NCBI RefSeq assembly: GCF_947179165.1
Contig: NC_077240.1
Location: forward strand, 78,132,001-78,196,000
DNA from: Solanum dulcamara
Taxonomy: Eukaryota; Streptophyta; Magnoliopsida; Solanales; Solanaceae
DNA length: 64,000 nt
Reading direction: 5' to 3'
The notes beneath the pieces were generated by a model. That model made no database searches. It worked only from the letters and a program-made list of their open reading frames with translations, and had not been told where the DNA came from. How positions within the stretch are numbered: the first letter of the stretch is position 1; each line of letters begins with the position of its first letter. Below are positions 12,883-22,781 of the stretch, piece after piece. The translations under genes and the position numbers were made by a program.

Positions 12883-13151
12883 TGCTCTGATTACTACAAG
12901 CTAGAGGCATTGACAAATACTTATGAATTGCCAACGGTTCCAATGCTAGATAAGCAAGATGTGTCTGTTTCGAAAGAAATTTTGGAAGAGGTCATTTTGC
13001 AACCAAGATACAAAAAGATGCAGGAAGACCAAAGAAAGGAAGAAAAAAGAACTTTAATGAGAAGCTAAGTACGAGTACAAACTGTTGTGGTTGTTGTGGT
13101 CATGAAGGCCATAACAGAAGGACTTGTAATTTCAATCCCAAAAAGAAATGA
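12883..13151 (+). pseudogene. Second copy of the MULE transposase C-terminus
   Basis: It repeats the end of the transposase about 840 bp downstream of the first copy. It has the same SDYYK...L...Y block, the same Lys/Glu-rich linker and a zinc knuckle (CCGCCGHEGHNRRTC), then a stop. The reading frame shifts once before the knuckle. The linker here runs past the position where the first copy has an early stop, so this copy is less damaged locally. It is either a tandem 3' duplication or a remnant of a second MULE. Confidence 0.7.
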
Positions 13152-14158
13152 TATTTTGATTTCCCAAGATACATTCAATTTAGATCAAGTACTTATGTAT
13201 CTAGTATTTTTTTATAATGACGTAGTTGTTTTTTAAAAAAAATTTAGAAAACCAAGAGTTTTAACATTTTAGTGGTTATATTTGATACATAGTTCAACTT
13301 GGTAGATGCCCATGAACAGATGAATACTCTATGTGTCAGAAAAAAATTGAATATTAATAACTAACACATGAATGATTGATAATTATTTTCATTGTAATTT
13401 ACTTGATACTCAAGTAGTTAAAGTTATTAAATATCAAAATAAATAGATTAAGTAAGATATTTAAGCTGACACGTGTCACTGGTACATCTGATAGATGTCT
13501 CTCATATATTTTCAAAACAAAGAGAATGTGTTAGATATAAATCTGATATTGATTTAGGCTTATTTGGTACAAAGCACTGCAAGTTTTTTATTAAAACGTA
13601 TCAAATACATTAAAGACGGATACATTAAAATAATGCATGAACTTTCAACTTATATTTGAGTTTGATACATTGATTACTGATACATGACCATTCGACATAT
13701 ATTTAAGATTGATACATTGAAGAATGTTGTATAAGCTTTCAACTGCTATCTGTAAATGATATATCAGAATAATGTATCTTCCACAAAAAATGATACATAA
13801 ACATTGTTATGTAACTGGTATATTGAAAGGCTAGGTATCATGAACAAAACTGATATTAATTTAGACTTATTACATACAATGCACCACAGATTCAAAGTGT
13901 TTATAATCTATATTTTTAGATTGATATATTAAAGACTTGTACATAGAATTGATACATAAGAGAGATGTAACTGATACAAAGATTTATATTATGAATAACA
14001 AAAAGTTATATTCAACAACACCTGCTAAATAGTTGTACAGCAAACTATTAACATAGTATTTTTTCCAAAAAACCTTACAAATAGTACATAACCAACAAAA
14101 TGTTTACTATTGGTGCCAAAACAAAAGTCTACATTTACTACTATCTATTTTAAAAAAA
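13152..14158. repeat. Non-coding MULE interior rich in TGATACAT motifs
   Basis: This lies between the converging transposase (+) and Ulp1-like (-) genes. It has no open frame of note. It is dense in GATACAT/ATGTATC motifs in both orientations. Confidence 0.5.
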
Positions 14159-14830
14159 TTACTCGACGTCCACCGGTTTTCCTTGACCAGGAGAGACGAA
14201 ATCTCTCTTAGACTTTTTTGAATCGTCATTTTCACTAACATAACCATTCTTGTCCCTCCAACAACCATAATTTCACAATAACGAGGCGTATCTTGAACAA
14301 AAATATTCGACATGTACTTCAGTAGTTGGATTAGAAATTTCATCACTAAGATATTCAGCAAAAATAACTACGAACACACCACAATCCCTACAAATAAAGT
14401 ATTAACCAACTTTTAAAAAGTAAAAATGATATTTTAATGAATTAAATATGCATAGTATTTAATACTCACAAGCTATCGCTTCCTTGTTGCACAATGCCTT
14501 CAACATATTCAACTTCAAAAGGGTGACATGCTTCAATCATGTTACCGGTTGATTTGTCCTTGTATGAATCAAGTGATGACCAATCAGTACGTTTATTCTT
14601 CTAAAAAAACCACTATCCTGAAGGTATGTAGGTAGCATTACTGCTATCGTTTGAATCTCTGGGAAGGATTTCTACTTTTTTTTCAGAGGATAAATCGTAG
14701 ACGCGTATCAACCTCTTTTTCAACACAACTACTGTCAGAACCCAATAAAAATCCTTATCACAGTTTATCAGAATGTATAACTCATTTACCAAATACCATG
14801 GCAATAAATGGAGATTAAGAAACCTCTGAT
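14159..14830 (-). pseudogene. Ulp1 protease domain, C-terminal exons
   Basis: The penultimate exon (about 14830-14470) encodes the block with KDFYWVL...RVYDL and a DWSSLDSYKDKSTGNM segment. Its donor is GTGAG at 14469. The last exon (14387-14159) opens after TTTGTAG, so the split codon reads L-DCGVF. Of the C48 triad, the Asp (VYDL) and Cys (DCGVF) are present and the His is replaced by Tyr, a CAT to TAT change. A TGG-to-TGA-type stop interrupts the last exon in the SLL-NYG block. Confidence 0.85.
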
Positions 14831-15526
14831 TATTTTTTTTACAGACCTCTCGTGATGAGCTACAACAGAGGTCTGTGCCATCTCTTCTTGGGTAGAAATA
14901 TCAGGAGGATTGTGATAGTATCTTGTGTGTGCAGATTCGATATAAACTTTGAAAATACAGCTTGTTATTGATTATCGATACTGATTGACCAACTGCATTT
15001 TGAATTTCTTCTGAAGGTAGTAAAATATTACATCAATGTGCTGCACATTTTAAGAAAATATTAGTTATACAAATTGATACATAGTTAGTAAACAAATTAG
15101 AAACATCTATATTAGATGTATCTGATCCATAGTTCTTATGTATTAGACAGTGTGTTTGAAATGTATCAGACAGTGTCTTGTACTATATCAAAAAATAATT
15201 ACCTCATCATTCCAATATCTGTTCGGCTGTGACATGAGGTAGAATCAGTTCTTATCCTGAGGAAATACCACTACAAAGTCTATTTTTTCAAACCCGAATG
15301 AAGAGCACTTTGCTTTGTAGTGTTCCTCCTTTAATTTTCGAAATGAAAATTTATATTAAAATGAGAGTACATAGATAATAAACAGCTTGTATTGATATAA
15401 ATTGTAAATCTCATACTTATTTGTTGGCATGCGACTTTAATAGTACCTTATCTATCCATTGAGAATAGTTGGTGATAAGCTCGGTTGAAGACTATAACAT
15501 ATGCCAAAGCCTTCAAAGAGGTGTAT

Positions 15527-15793
15527 TTAATACTTATCAGTCAACATTTTTTTCTTACCTTTTTTACTCGATTCAAAATTTGTTAGGTACGGTGATTGTA
15601 AGATCTTAGAAGGCATCTTACTTCGTGGAAGAGGTGTCTTCGCATCATCTGACAACACAATGAATTTGGATAGAAGAGTGGTAGGCAGTTGGCTATCACG
15701 TAGTAGACATTCAGCTTGAGCTACTTGTTCATGACTAATGGCAGTCAATGGCGTAATCGATAATAAAACTCCGTATATTAGAGCATCTACCAC
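15527..15793 (-). pseudogene. Linker exon of the Ulp1-like gene
   Basis: The 88-residue open segment has a hydrophobic start and a basic, Ser/Lys-rich end (ESSKKGKKK). This resembles the linker just before the Ulp1 domain in DUF1985-Ulp1 proteins. The assignment rests on position and composition, and exon boundaries are uncertain. Confidence 0.5.
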
Positions 15794-16090
15794 CTCTCGA
15801 GTTTCAGACGATATTGAGGTTGAAGTTTTGGAATCTTACTTTTTAAGAATGATAAAAATATTATGACTTTAGTATAATAATCTGTACTAAATTTAATGAA
15901 TCAGATACAAGTATGGAATATTATCGATACATCGAGCTTGATTTTGTCTTTATCAATCTGCTCAACATTTTCTTTAAAGTCTCTCTTGCATCTTTCATGG
16001 CATATTTTGATTCTTTTGATGCATTATCCTAAATTAAATGTATCATGTCAATACTAAACTTATTAATGTTGAATGTATCATAAGAATTGA

Positions 16091-16900
16091 TCTGATACAT
16101 TATCTTTAATGTATCAAAAGCAATAGGCACTTCAAAAGATTCTGCAGTAGCTGATTCCATGTGATGTGCTGATACATCCTTCAATTATAGTGGAATATTG
16201 GATGGTTCTGCTTCCTACAAATATAATAATAACAATTACTTATATAAATGACTATTGAAATGAAAAATAAAGGATCTGATACATGACCATGAAATGTATC
16301 AAGAGCCATAGATCATCATAGATGTATCAGATACAAGAGTTATGTAGCATCAGATTGGTCAAAAAATTAGTTCTGACACATTACCTTTAATATATCAATA
16401 GCAACCTGCTCTCTATGGAATTCTGTAGCATCTGATTCCATGTGATGTTCTGATATATCCTCCATTTCTTATATCTTCTTGGATAAATATAATAATAATA
16501 ATAATACCAACAACAACAACAATTACTTATGAAAATGATTATTAAAATGAAAAATAAAGAATCTGATATATGACCATGAAATGTATCAAGATATATAGAT
16601 CATCACAGATGTATCAGATACAAGAGCTATGTAGCATCAGATTGATCATAAAATTAGTTCTGATGCATTACCTTTAATGTATCAGTAGCAACCTGTTGTT
16701 CAAGTATTCTGCAGCATGTGATATCATGTGATATTCTGATACATCCTCTATTTCTTGTATCATCTTGGATGGTTCTGCTTCCTACAATTATAATAACAAT
16801 TACTTATAAAAATAACTATTAAAATGAAAATTAATGATCTGATATATGACCATAAAATATATCAAATTGTTTAAAAGTATATCAAAATAGAAAAACAGGA
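16091..16900 (-). repeat. About 284-bp tandem repeat containing a triplicated exon
   Basis: Copies begin near 16091, 16372 and 16659 (spacing 281 and 287 bp). Each contains the same TCTGAYRCATTACCTTTAAT start, a GATTCCATGTGATG block and an ATAATAACAATTACTTAT block. On the minus strand each copy encodes a related roughly 35-residue segment around EDVSEHHMES. This indicates two rounds of tandem duplication of one small exon plus its intron within the Ulp1-like gene. Confidence 0.75.
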
Positions 16901-16903
16901 TTA

Positions 16904-17613
16904 TCAAGAATTATATGATGTATCTATCTGAATATCTTTCTGGCTATGAGATTGGGCATGTGCTATAGGGGAATCAGATTTATTTGGATCAGTGTGCTCC
17001 TTCAATACAATAGGTGGTTGTTGTTGTTCAACCACATGGATTGGTTGAATAAAATCATCTTTTTGAATTGGAGATGATGTGCCAGTGGTGCACTGTATTG
17101 TCAATAACTTTCAAGAGATCAATATAATTTGAAACAATTTTATTCTCTAGTCGCTTGAACTTCCGATCAACCTTAATACAATAATATGAAAAATCAGAAT
17201 ATATCAACTTATTAACAGTATATTGAATAACTTAAATCTTATACTAATAACTTACGTATTTTTTTAGAAACTACTTTATGGCTTTGAATTTCACTTGAGC
17301 AAGTTGGTCCGATTGACCAAAAGATTCACCTTCTACTAGAATGGATTTTTTACCATGCGCAGTCTTTGCCATTGATTTTGAAGTAGTGAAAACATACTTT
17401 TTTGATGGTTTTGGTGGTAGGATATTTTTTTCTTTGTTAGACGTTTCTACTAGAATGATTTTTTTACCATGGGCAATCTTCATTTTTTTAGGAGGAGGTA
17501 GAGAAGATGTATCAGCAACACGACTAGATATTCTTAACAATTCTTCTGGTGGTTTAGTTGTTGAAAAGTCCTCAAAGCACGGAGTTCTTGAAGTTTCATT
17601 CGTTTGGCTTTGA
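16904..17613 (-). pseudogene. Lys/Pro-rich linker exons of the Ulp1-like gene
   Basis: Two open minus-strand segments (17104-16904 and 17540-17271) encode hydrophilic linker. The second holds a duplicated motif, KIAHGKKIILVE and KTAHGKKSILVE, about 30 residues apart. They lie between the DUF1985 and Ulp1 blocks as expected for a linker. No catalytic domain is present. Confidence 0.5.
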
Positions 17614-18003
17614 CAGTCGATGTAGTAGTTTCAATAGAAGGTTCACTGCTAGAAATGGTAAGTGATTTCAATTCATCTCGTGTTGGGATAAGATTGAAGC
17701 ATATATACTGGGGAAAAAATAAGAGTGAAAAGTATAAAAAGAAAAAAAAGGATCAATGTGTATCATGATATCATTATAGAGACCTAATATATACAGAGCT
17801 CTAATATATCCGATTTAATATTATTAAAAGTATATATCATGAGTTCATCATAGATACCTAATGTATCATATTCAAGAATAATGAATGTATCATAAATATT
17901 ATGAATACTGAATCAGTGCAAAATTGAAAACTAAATAATCTTAAACTACAGTTAATTAGCATCAGATGATATATATACATTTAATATAAATATAAATAGG
18001 ATT

Positions 18004-18460
18004 TTATGAAATATACCTCACTGAAAATGCTAGACATGAAAGTCTCATATTTAGGCTTGACCGCAATAACACGTCAATTAAGAATTTTAGGGATACGATT
18101 ACTCACTCTTATATCAATTTCAGAAGGGACTTGAGATGCACATTCATAAATCCATGCATTGAGAGCGTATGGCATGCTGCCCAAATGATACATTTATTTG
18201 GCAGTAGTAAACTCCTGCCTCATGCCTTTTAATAATTTGAAAAATGTTACTTTACCCCATGTGAACTGCTCATATCTGCCATCCTTTACCATCCTAAATT
18301 CATCAACATAAATAGTGAATCACCTAGTTGAGAAAAGACAAAAGTGTGAATGAAGTAGAGAATGGTCATTTGAACAACGTCTTCATTGATTTTCTATCCT
18401 CCAATCAGGAAATGCTAAATGAAACATCTTTTGTTTACCCTATTTTTTGCACCAGGAAAA
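18004..18460 (-). pseudogene. DUF1985 domain, C-terminal part
   Basis: Minus-strand translation in shifting frames gives the DUF1985 blocks INEDVVQMTILYFIHTFVFS, RMVKDGRYEQFTWGKVTFFK and MPYALNAWIYECAS in order. There are several stops and frame changes. The gypsy element at 18466 separates it from the N-terminal part of the domain. Confidence 0.75.
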
Positions 18461-18465
18461 TATCT

Positions 18466-19467
18466 TATAACACCTCAGTTGAGAAAAGACAAAAGTGTGA
18501 ATGAAGTAGAGAATGGTTTTTTCTAAAGGATTGCCAGGTGATCCACATTATCTGTGAAGTTCTACGTAAGTTATTGATTGGGATGTCTTACATAACAAAG
18601 CTACTTGAGTACACGTCGAGCTTAGGTAGCAAGGATTACATAGGTTCTTAAAGTAAGACGAGATTACGAACCCACGGAAGAGAGAAAAAGAGGCGTAGCA
18701 CATACTTAAAAAAAGTAGGTGATACACCTACTTGAACTAAGTAGGTGATGCACCTACTTGGACTAAGTAGGTGATGCACCTACTTGGACTAAGTAGGTGA
18801 TGCACCTACTTGGACCAAGTAGGTGACACACCTACTTGGGGTGGACCCCACACTGTTACATGACAGCTTTAGATTGGGTGCATGGATGAGGTGGCGCCCT
18901 AAGGGCTGGACACGTGTCACCCCTAGGGGATGCCACATATCATACTTTAAGGGAGCATATATATACATGTTAAGATGACTAAGAAGTCATTTTTTAGCCT
19001 TACACTTAGAAATTTGAGAGGAAAAACTTAGATAATAAGATAGAGTACCTACGGCAGCAACAAGGAAGAAAGAGAGCTACGGGTTTGTCCAATTAAGGTA
19101 GTCCCTTTGATTTTGTTCTGTCAATTAATTGTCTAAGGTATTCTTTTGTTAAGTAGCGGTGTTTAATAACGTAAAATTTATAGTTGGGGCAGCGAGGAGG
19201 TTCTTGTTCTTGGTAGCAAACCCATTTTTGAATATGACTTCCGTTAGGAATATTAGTATAACTCCTTTTGTAAAGCTTCGTTTTGAGTGATTCAAGATGT
19301 TTTGGAAATCTATTTCATAGGGCTATAACTTTTATTTAGGCTCGAAAACCTAGTTTTTCTTTTAACTGCTCGAAAAAGGGTGATGAAGTATAGGGGAGGT
19401 GCTGCCCAGATTTTGTTTTGAAAATCCTACATGGACACTTGTTAGTATTTTGGGCATATCTTTTTGT
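18466..19467 (+). repeat. 5' LTR, 5' half only
   Basis: Homologous to about 22782-23684 of the 3' LTR. It begins TATAACACC instead of TGTAACAC. It carries a 46-nt insert copied from nearby host DNA (see findings), five units of a 26-bp hairpin repeat against three in the 3' LTR, and about 25 bp that the 3' LTR lacks. Homology stops abruptly at 19467, where inverted sequence begins. Confidence 0.85.
18708..18838 (+). repeat. 26-bp palindromic tandem repeat in the 5' LTR
   Basis: Successive units contain AAGTAGGTGATGCACCTACTT, near-perfect inverted arms around a 5-nt centre, so each unit can form a hairpin. About five units are present here. The 3' LTR has about three (22997-23080). Confidence 0.9.
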
Positions 19468-20435
19468 AACAGTGAGACAACATACTTAAATTTGGCAGCG
19501 TCAGAACACTCTAACTGCTCGAACACTCTTTCAATCCATTCCAACCACTGCTCGGCATCTGTAGGATCAACAGTGCCTTCAAACTCAGCTCCATCCATTT
19601 TTCTCATTTTCTCAAAGTTCATTTCATCAGGGTCAGGCACTCTTCTAGCCATGTGACAAAATAAATCGGTCATTTGTTGAAAAGGGGATCAACAGCAGGA
19701 GCACTATGACTCATTTGCGGATGTGGCCCAACTCTCGTACCCTGATTACTTCCCGCTTTTGATCTCTTTGTACTAGGAAGATTAGAATCAGAAAAATATT
19801 CTCCAACCCCTTTTTATAGATGAAGTTAGGCATTAAAGGTATTTAAACCCTCACGAGCGGCTTTCATAAGTCTATTAGAAGTAGAAGATGCCACGACTTG
19901 ATTCCTTTCTCAAGGAATATCACATTGCATTAGGGACATGTACATGATGCATATGTACTATATACAAAAAACAACATATAACAAAATAAACAGTACATCA
20001 ACAAGTCACAACAAAAGTCCTAAAAACATAAACCTAGGCTCTGATACCAACACTTGTAGCACCCCCTTTGGGAGGATGCCACTTATGAAATAAAAGATAG
20101 TTTTTTTTTTTTTTTAAATCACAAATAGTCAAGATCCGAATCGAGAGGCATGTCAATATCGATGACAAGTCACTGTAATAAGAAGGACAAAGTCCCATCA
20201 AGAATACAAAATAATCAAGCAATTCGTACAAGTGAGCGGTTTAGCGAAAGTTTTGCAATATTTGAGATAATAGTCATACCATAATACAAGACAAGGAGTA
20301 AAGAAACAACCCATCAAAATACTTCAAATTTTAGAAAAATAAAATATTCTAAGTTCAAATGTATACACAAATCTTGGCGTTTTAGCATATAACAGGTTCT
20401 ACCACAACTCGAGGAGCTCAATTCCTCTCTCTCAT
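19468..20435 (-). mobile_element. Inverted block: gag start, primer-binding site and 3' part of the 5' LTR
   Basis: Read on the minus strand from 20435 downward, this is LTR sequence matching about 23985-25185 of the 3' LTR, though shorter. It ends GGTGCTACA at 20055. A 5-nt gap follows, then a primer-binding site at 20049-20037, a leader, and a gag N-terminus (motifs MDGAEFEGTVDP, WLEWIERVFEQL, AAKFKYVVSLLQKD) that stops at 19468. A single inversion with flanking deletion explains the order. Confidence 0.85.
20037..20049 (-). promoter_or_regulatory. Primer-binding site, initiator-Met tRNA type
   Basis: The minus strand reads TGGTATCAGAGCC, the standard plant LTR-element site complementary to the 3' end of initiator tRNA-Met. 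It lies 5 nt after the inverted LTR end at 20055. Its orientation proves the inversion relative to pol. Confidence 0.9.
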
Positions 20436-22713
20436 AAACTGCCTTTAGGACTCGATATGGCCATTATGAATTTTTCGTGATGCCATTTGGGTTGATGAAT
20501 GCTCCTGCGATATTTATGGATCTGATGAATCGCGTATTTAAACCTTATCTTGATCAATTTATAGTGGTTTTTATAGATGATATTTTAATATATTCCAAGG
20601 ATAATGAAGATCATAGAAAGCATCTTCGAATTATTTTGCAAATTCTGCAAGAGAAGAAGCTTTATGCCAAGCTTTCTAAATGGGAATTTTGGCTCGGTGA
20701 AGTGGCCTTTTTGGGATATATTGTGTCGGCGGCAGGTGTGAAAGTGGATCCTAGTAAAATTCACGCTATTGTTGATAGGAAACCACCTAAAAGCCCAACT
20801 GAAGTAAGTAGTTTCTTGGGTTTAGCGGGATACTATAGAAGGTTTGTTAAAGGCTTCTCCATTATAGCCTCCCCTTTAACTAAACTCTTGAGAAAGGATG
20901 TCAAGTTTGTATGGGATGGCAAATGCCAGGAGAGTTTTGAAAAACTCAAATCTTTATTAACGCAAGCTCCTATACTTACTCCACCAACTGAAGGGAAGGA
21001 ATATGTGATATATAGTGATGCCTCTTATCGTGGTTTGGTTGTGTATTGATGCAAGAAGGGAAAGTGGTTACGTACGCTTCCCAAAAATTAAAACCACACG
21101 AGCTAAACTATCCTACTCATGACCTTAAGCTCGCTGCCATATTATTTGCCTTGAAAGTATGGAGGCATTACTTATATGGTGAAAAGTGTCACATATTTAC
21201 TGATCACAAGAGTTTGAAGTACTTGGGTACACAGAAATAGTTGAATTTGAGGCAATGTAAATGGCTTGAACTCATTAAAGATTATGACTACACGATCGAT
21301 TATCATTCGGATAAAGCCAATGTGGTAGCAGATGCACTAAGTCGTAAAGCCTTTGCTAGTTTATCTCTAAGCCACTTGCCTTTGTTTCTTAAATTAAGAG
21401 CCGTGAATGCTTGTCTTGCATTTAACTCTGATGGATCTATTGCTGCCGGTTTGCAAATCAAACTAGTTCTACGTGAACAGGTGAATGAAGCACATACTTC
21501 AACATATGCAATGCATCCTGGAGGTACTAAAATGTACCAAATCATTAAAGAACACTACTGATGGGATGGTATGAAGAAGAACATTGCGGAGTTTACTTCA
21601 AGATGCTTAGTTTGTCAATAGATAAAGGCCGAGCATCAAGTCCCAACTGGTTTGTTACAACTCTTGTCGATACCTGAGTGGAAATAGGAAAGAATAACTA
21701 TGGACTTTGTTTCTGGGCTTCCACGCACTCAAAGAAATCATGATGCAATTTGGGTTATAGTTGATAGGCTAACCAAAAGTGCTCATTTCTTGGCCATCAA
21801 TGTGGACTACCCACTTGAACGTCTAGTAGAATTGTATGTTCAGGAGATTGTGAGGTTACATGGAGTTTCTGTTTCCATTATATCTGACCGAGACCCAAGG
21901 TTTACATTTAGATTCTGGACTAGATTGCAAGAAGCTTTGGGCACTAGATTGAACTTTAGTACATCTTTCCATCCTCAGACAGACAGTCAATCTGAGAGGG
22001 TGATTCAAATCTTGAAAGATATGCTTCGAGCTTGCATTATGGAATTTGAAGGTAGTTGGGATAGACACCTAGCCTTAATGGAATTTGCCTATAATAATAG
22101 CTACCAATCAAGTATAGACATGCCACCCTATAAATTCTTATATAGGAGAAAGTGTAAAACTCCTCTTTGCTAGAGTGAAGTTGGTGAACGGAAACTGGTT
22201 GGTCCTGAGATTGTGCAACAAACAGAAGATAAGGTGAAAGTCATCAAGGATCGTCTAAAAATTGCTTCAGATAGACAAAAGTCTTATGCTGATCTTAAGA
22301 GGCGTGAAATTGAATATCAAGTAGAAGATACGGTGTTTTTAAAGGTTTTTTCATGGAAGAAGATTATGAGATTTGGCCAAAAAGGAAAACTTAGTCCTCA
22401 ATTTATTAGACCATATGAAGTACTTGAGAGAGTTGGTCCAGTTGCATATAATTTAGCTCTTCCACCGGAGTTAGATAAAATCCACAATATCTTCCATATT
22501 TTTATGCTTAAAAGATATCGCTCCGATCCATCTCATGTTCTTCCTGTCGAATCCATTGAGATAAGTCCTGACTTGACATATAATGAGGAACCTATCCAAA
22601 TCTTGGCCCGTGAGACTAAAGATCTTAGAAACAAGAAAGTTCCATTAGTAAAAGTCCTTTGGAGGAATCAGACTGGCAATGAAGAAACCTGGGAGCGAGA
22701 AGAGGATATGTGA
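20436..22713 (+). pseudogene. Gypsy pol: RT (partial), RNase H, integrase
   Basis: It starts inside RT ([14 protein letters not shown]) and keeps the RT catalytic box FIDDIL near 20,570. RNase H follows with YSDAS and TDHKSL, then a zinc-binding/integrase region with Asp in TMDFVSGLP, Asp in SDRDPRF and Glu in the QSERVIQ block. The end is the conserved LPP..DKIHNIFH segment and a short chromodomain-like tail (VLWRN...ETWEREEDM). Breaks: a 1-nt deletion near 21040 and stops at 21238-21240, about 21559, 21618, 21687 and 22171. Four of the five stops are TGG or CAG codons changed by C-to-T or G-to-A. Protease and most of gag are absent. Confidence 0.93.
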
Positions 22714-22768
22714 ATTCAATATCCATATTTGTTTTGAGTATAAGGTAAATTTCAAGATGAAATTTCTT

Positions 22769-22781
22769 AAGGGGGGAGAGG
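22769..22781 (+). promoter_or_regulatory. Polypurine tract
   Basis: The purine run AAGGGGGGAGAGG directly abuts the TG start of the 3' LTR at 22782, as expected for the plus-strand primer of an LTR retrotransposon. Confidence 0.92.

Noticed and set aside
14107..14361. 84-codon minus frame over the Ulp1 last exon, and its equivalent at 40024-40323
   Set aside because: It is an out-of-frame shadow of the real Ulp1 exon, which carries DCGVF in another frame.
19362..19673. Apparent 103-codon protein on the minus strand
   Set aside because: It is a chimera: true gag sequence up to the inversion breakpoint at 19468, then antisense LTR. I annotated the parts instead.
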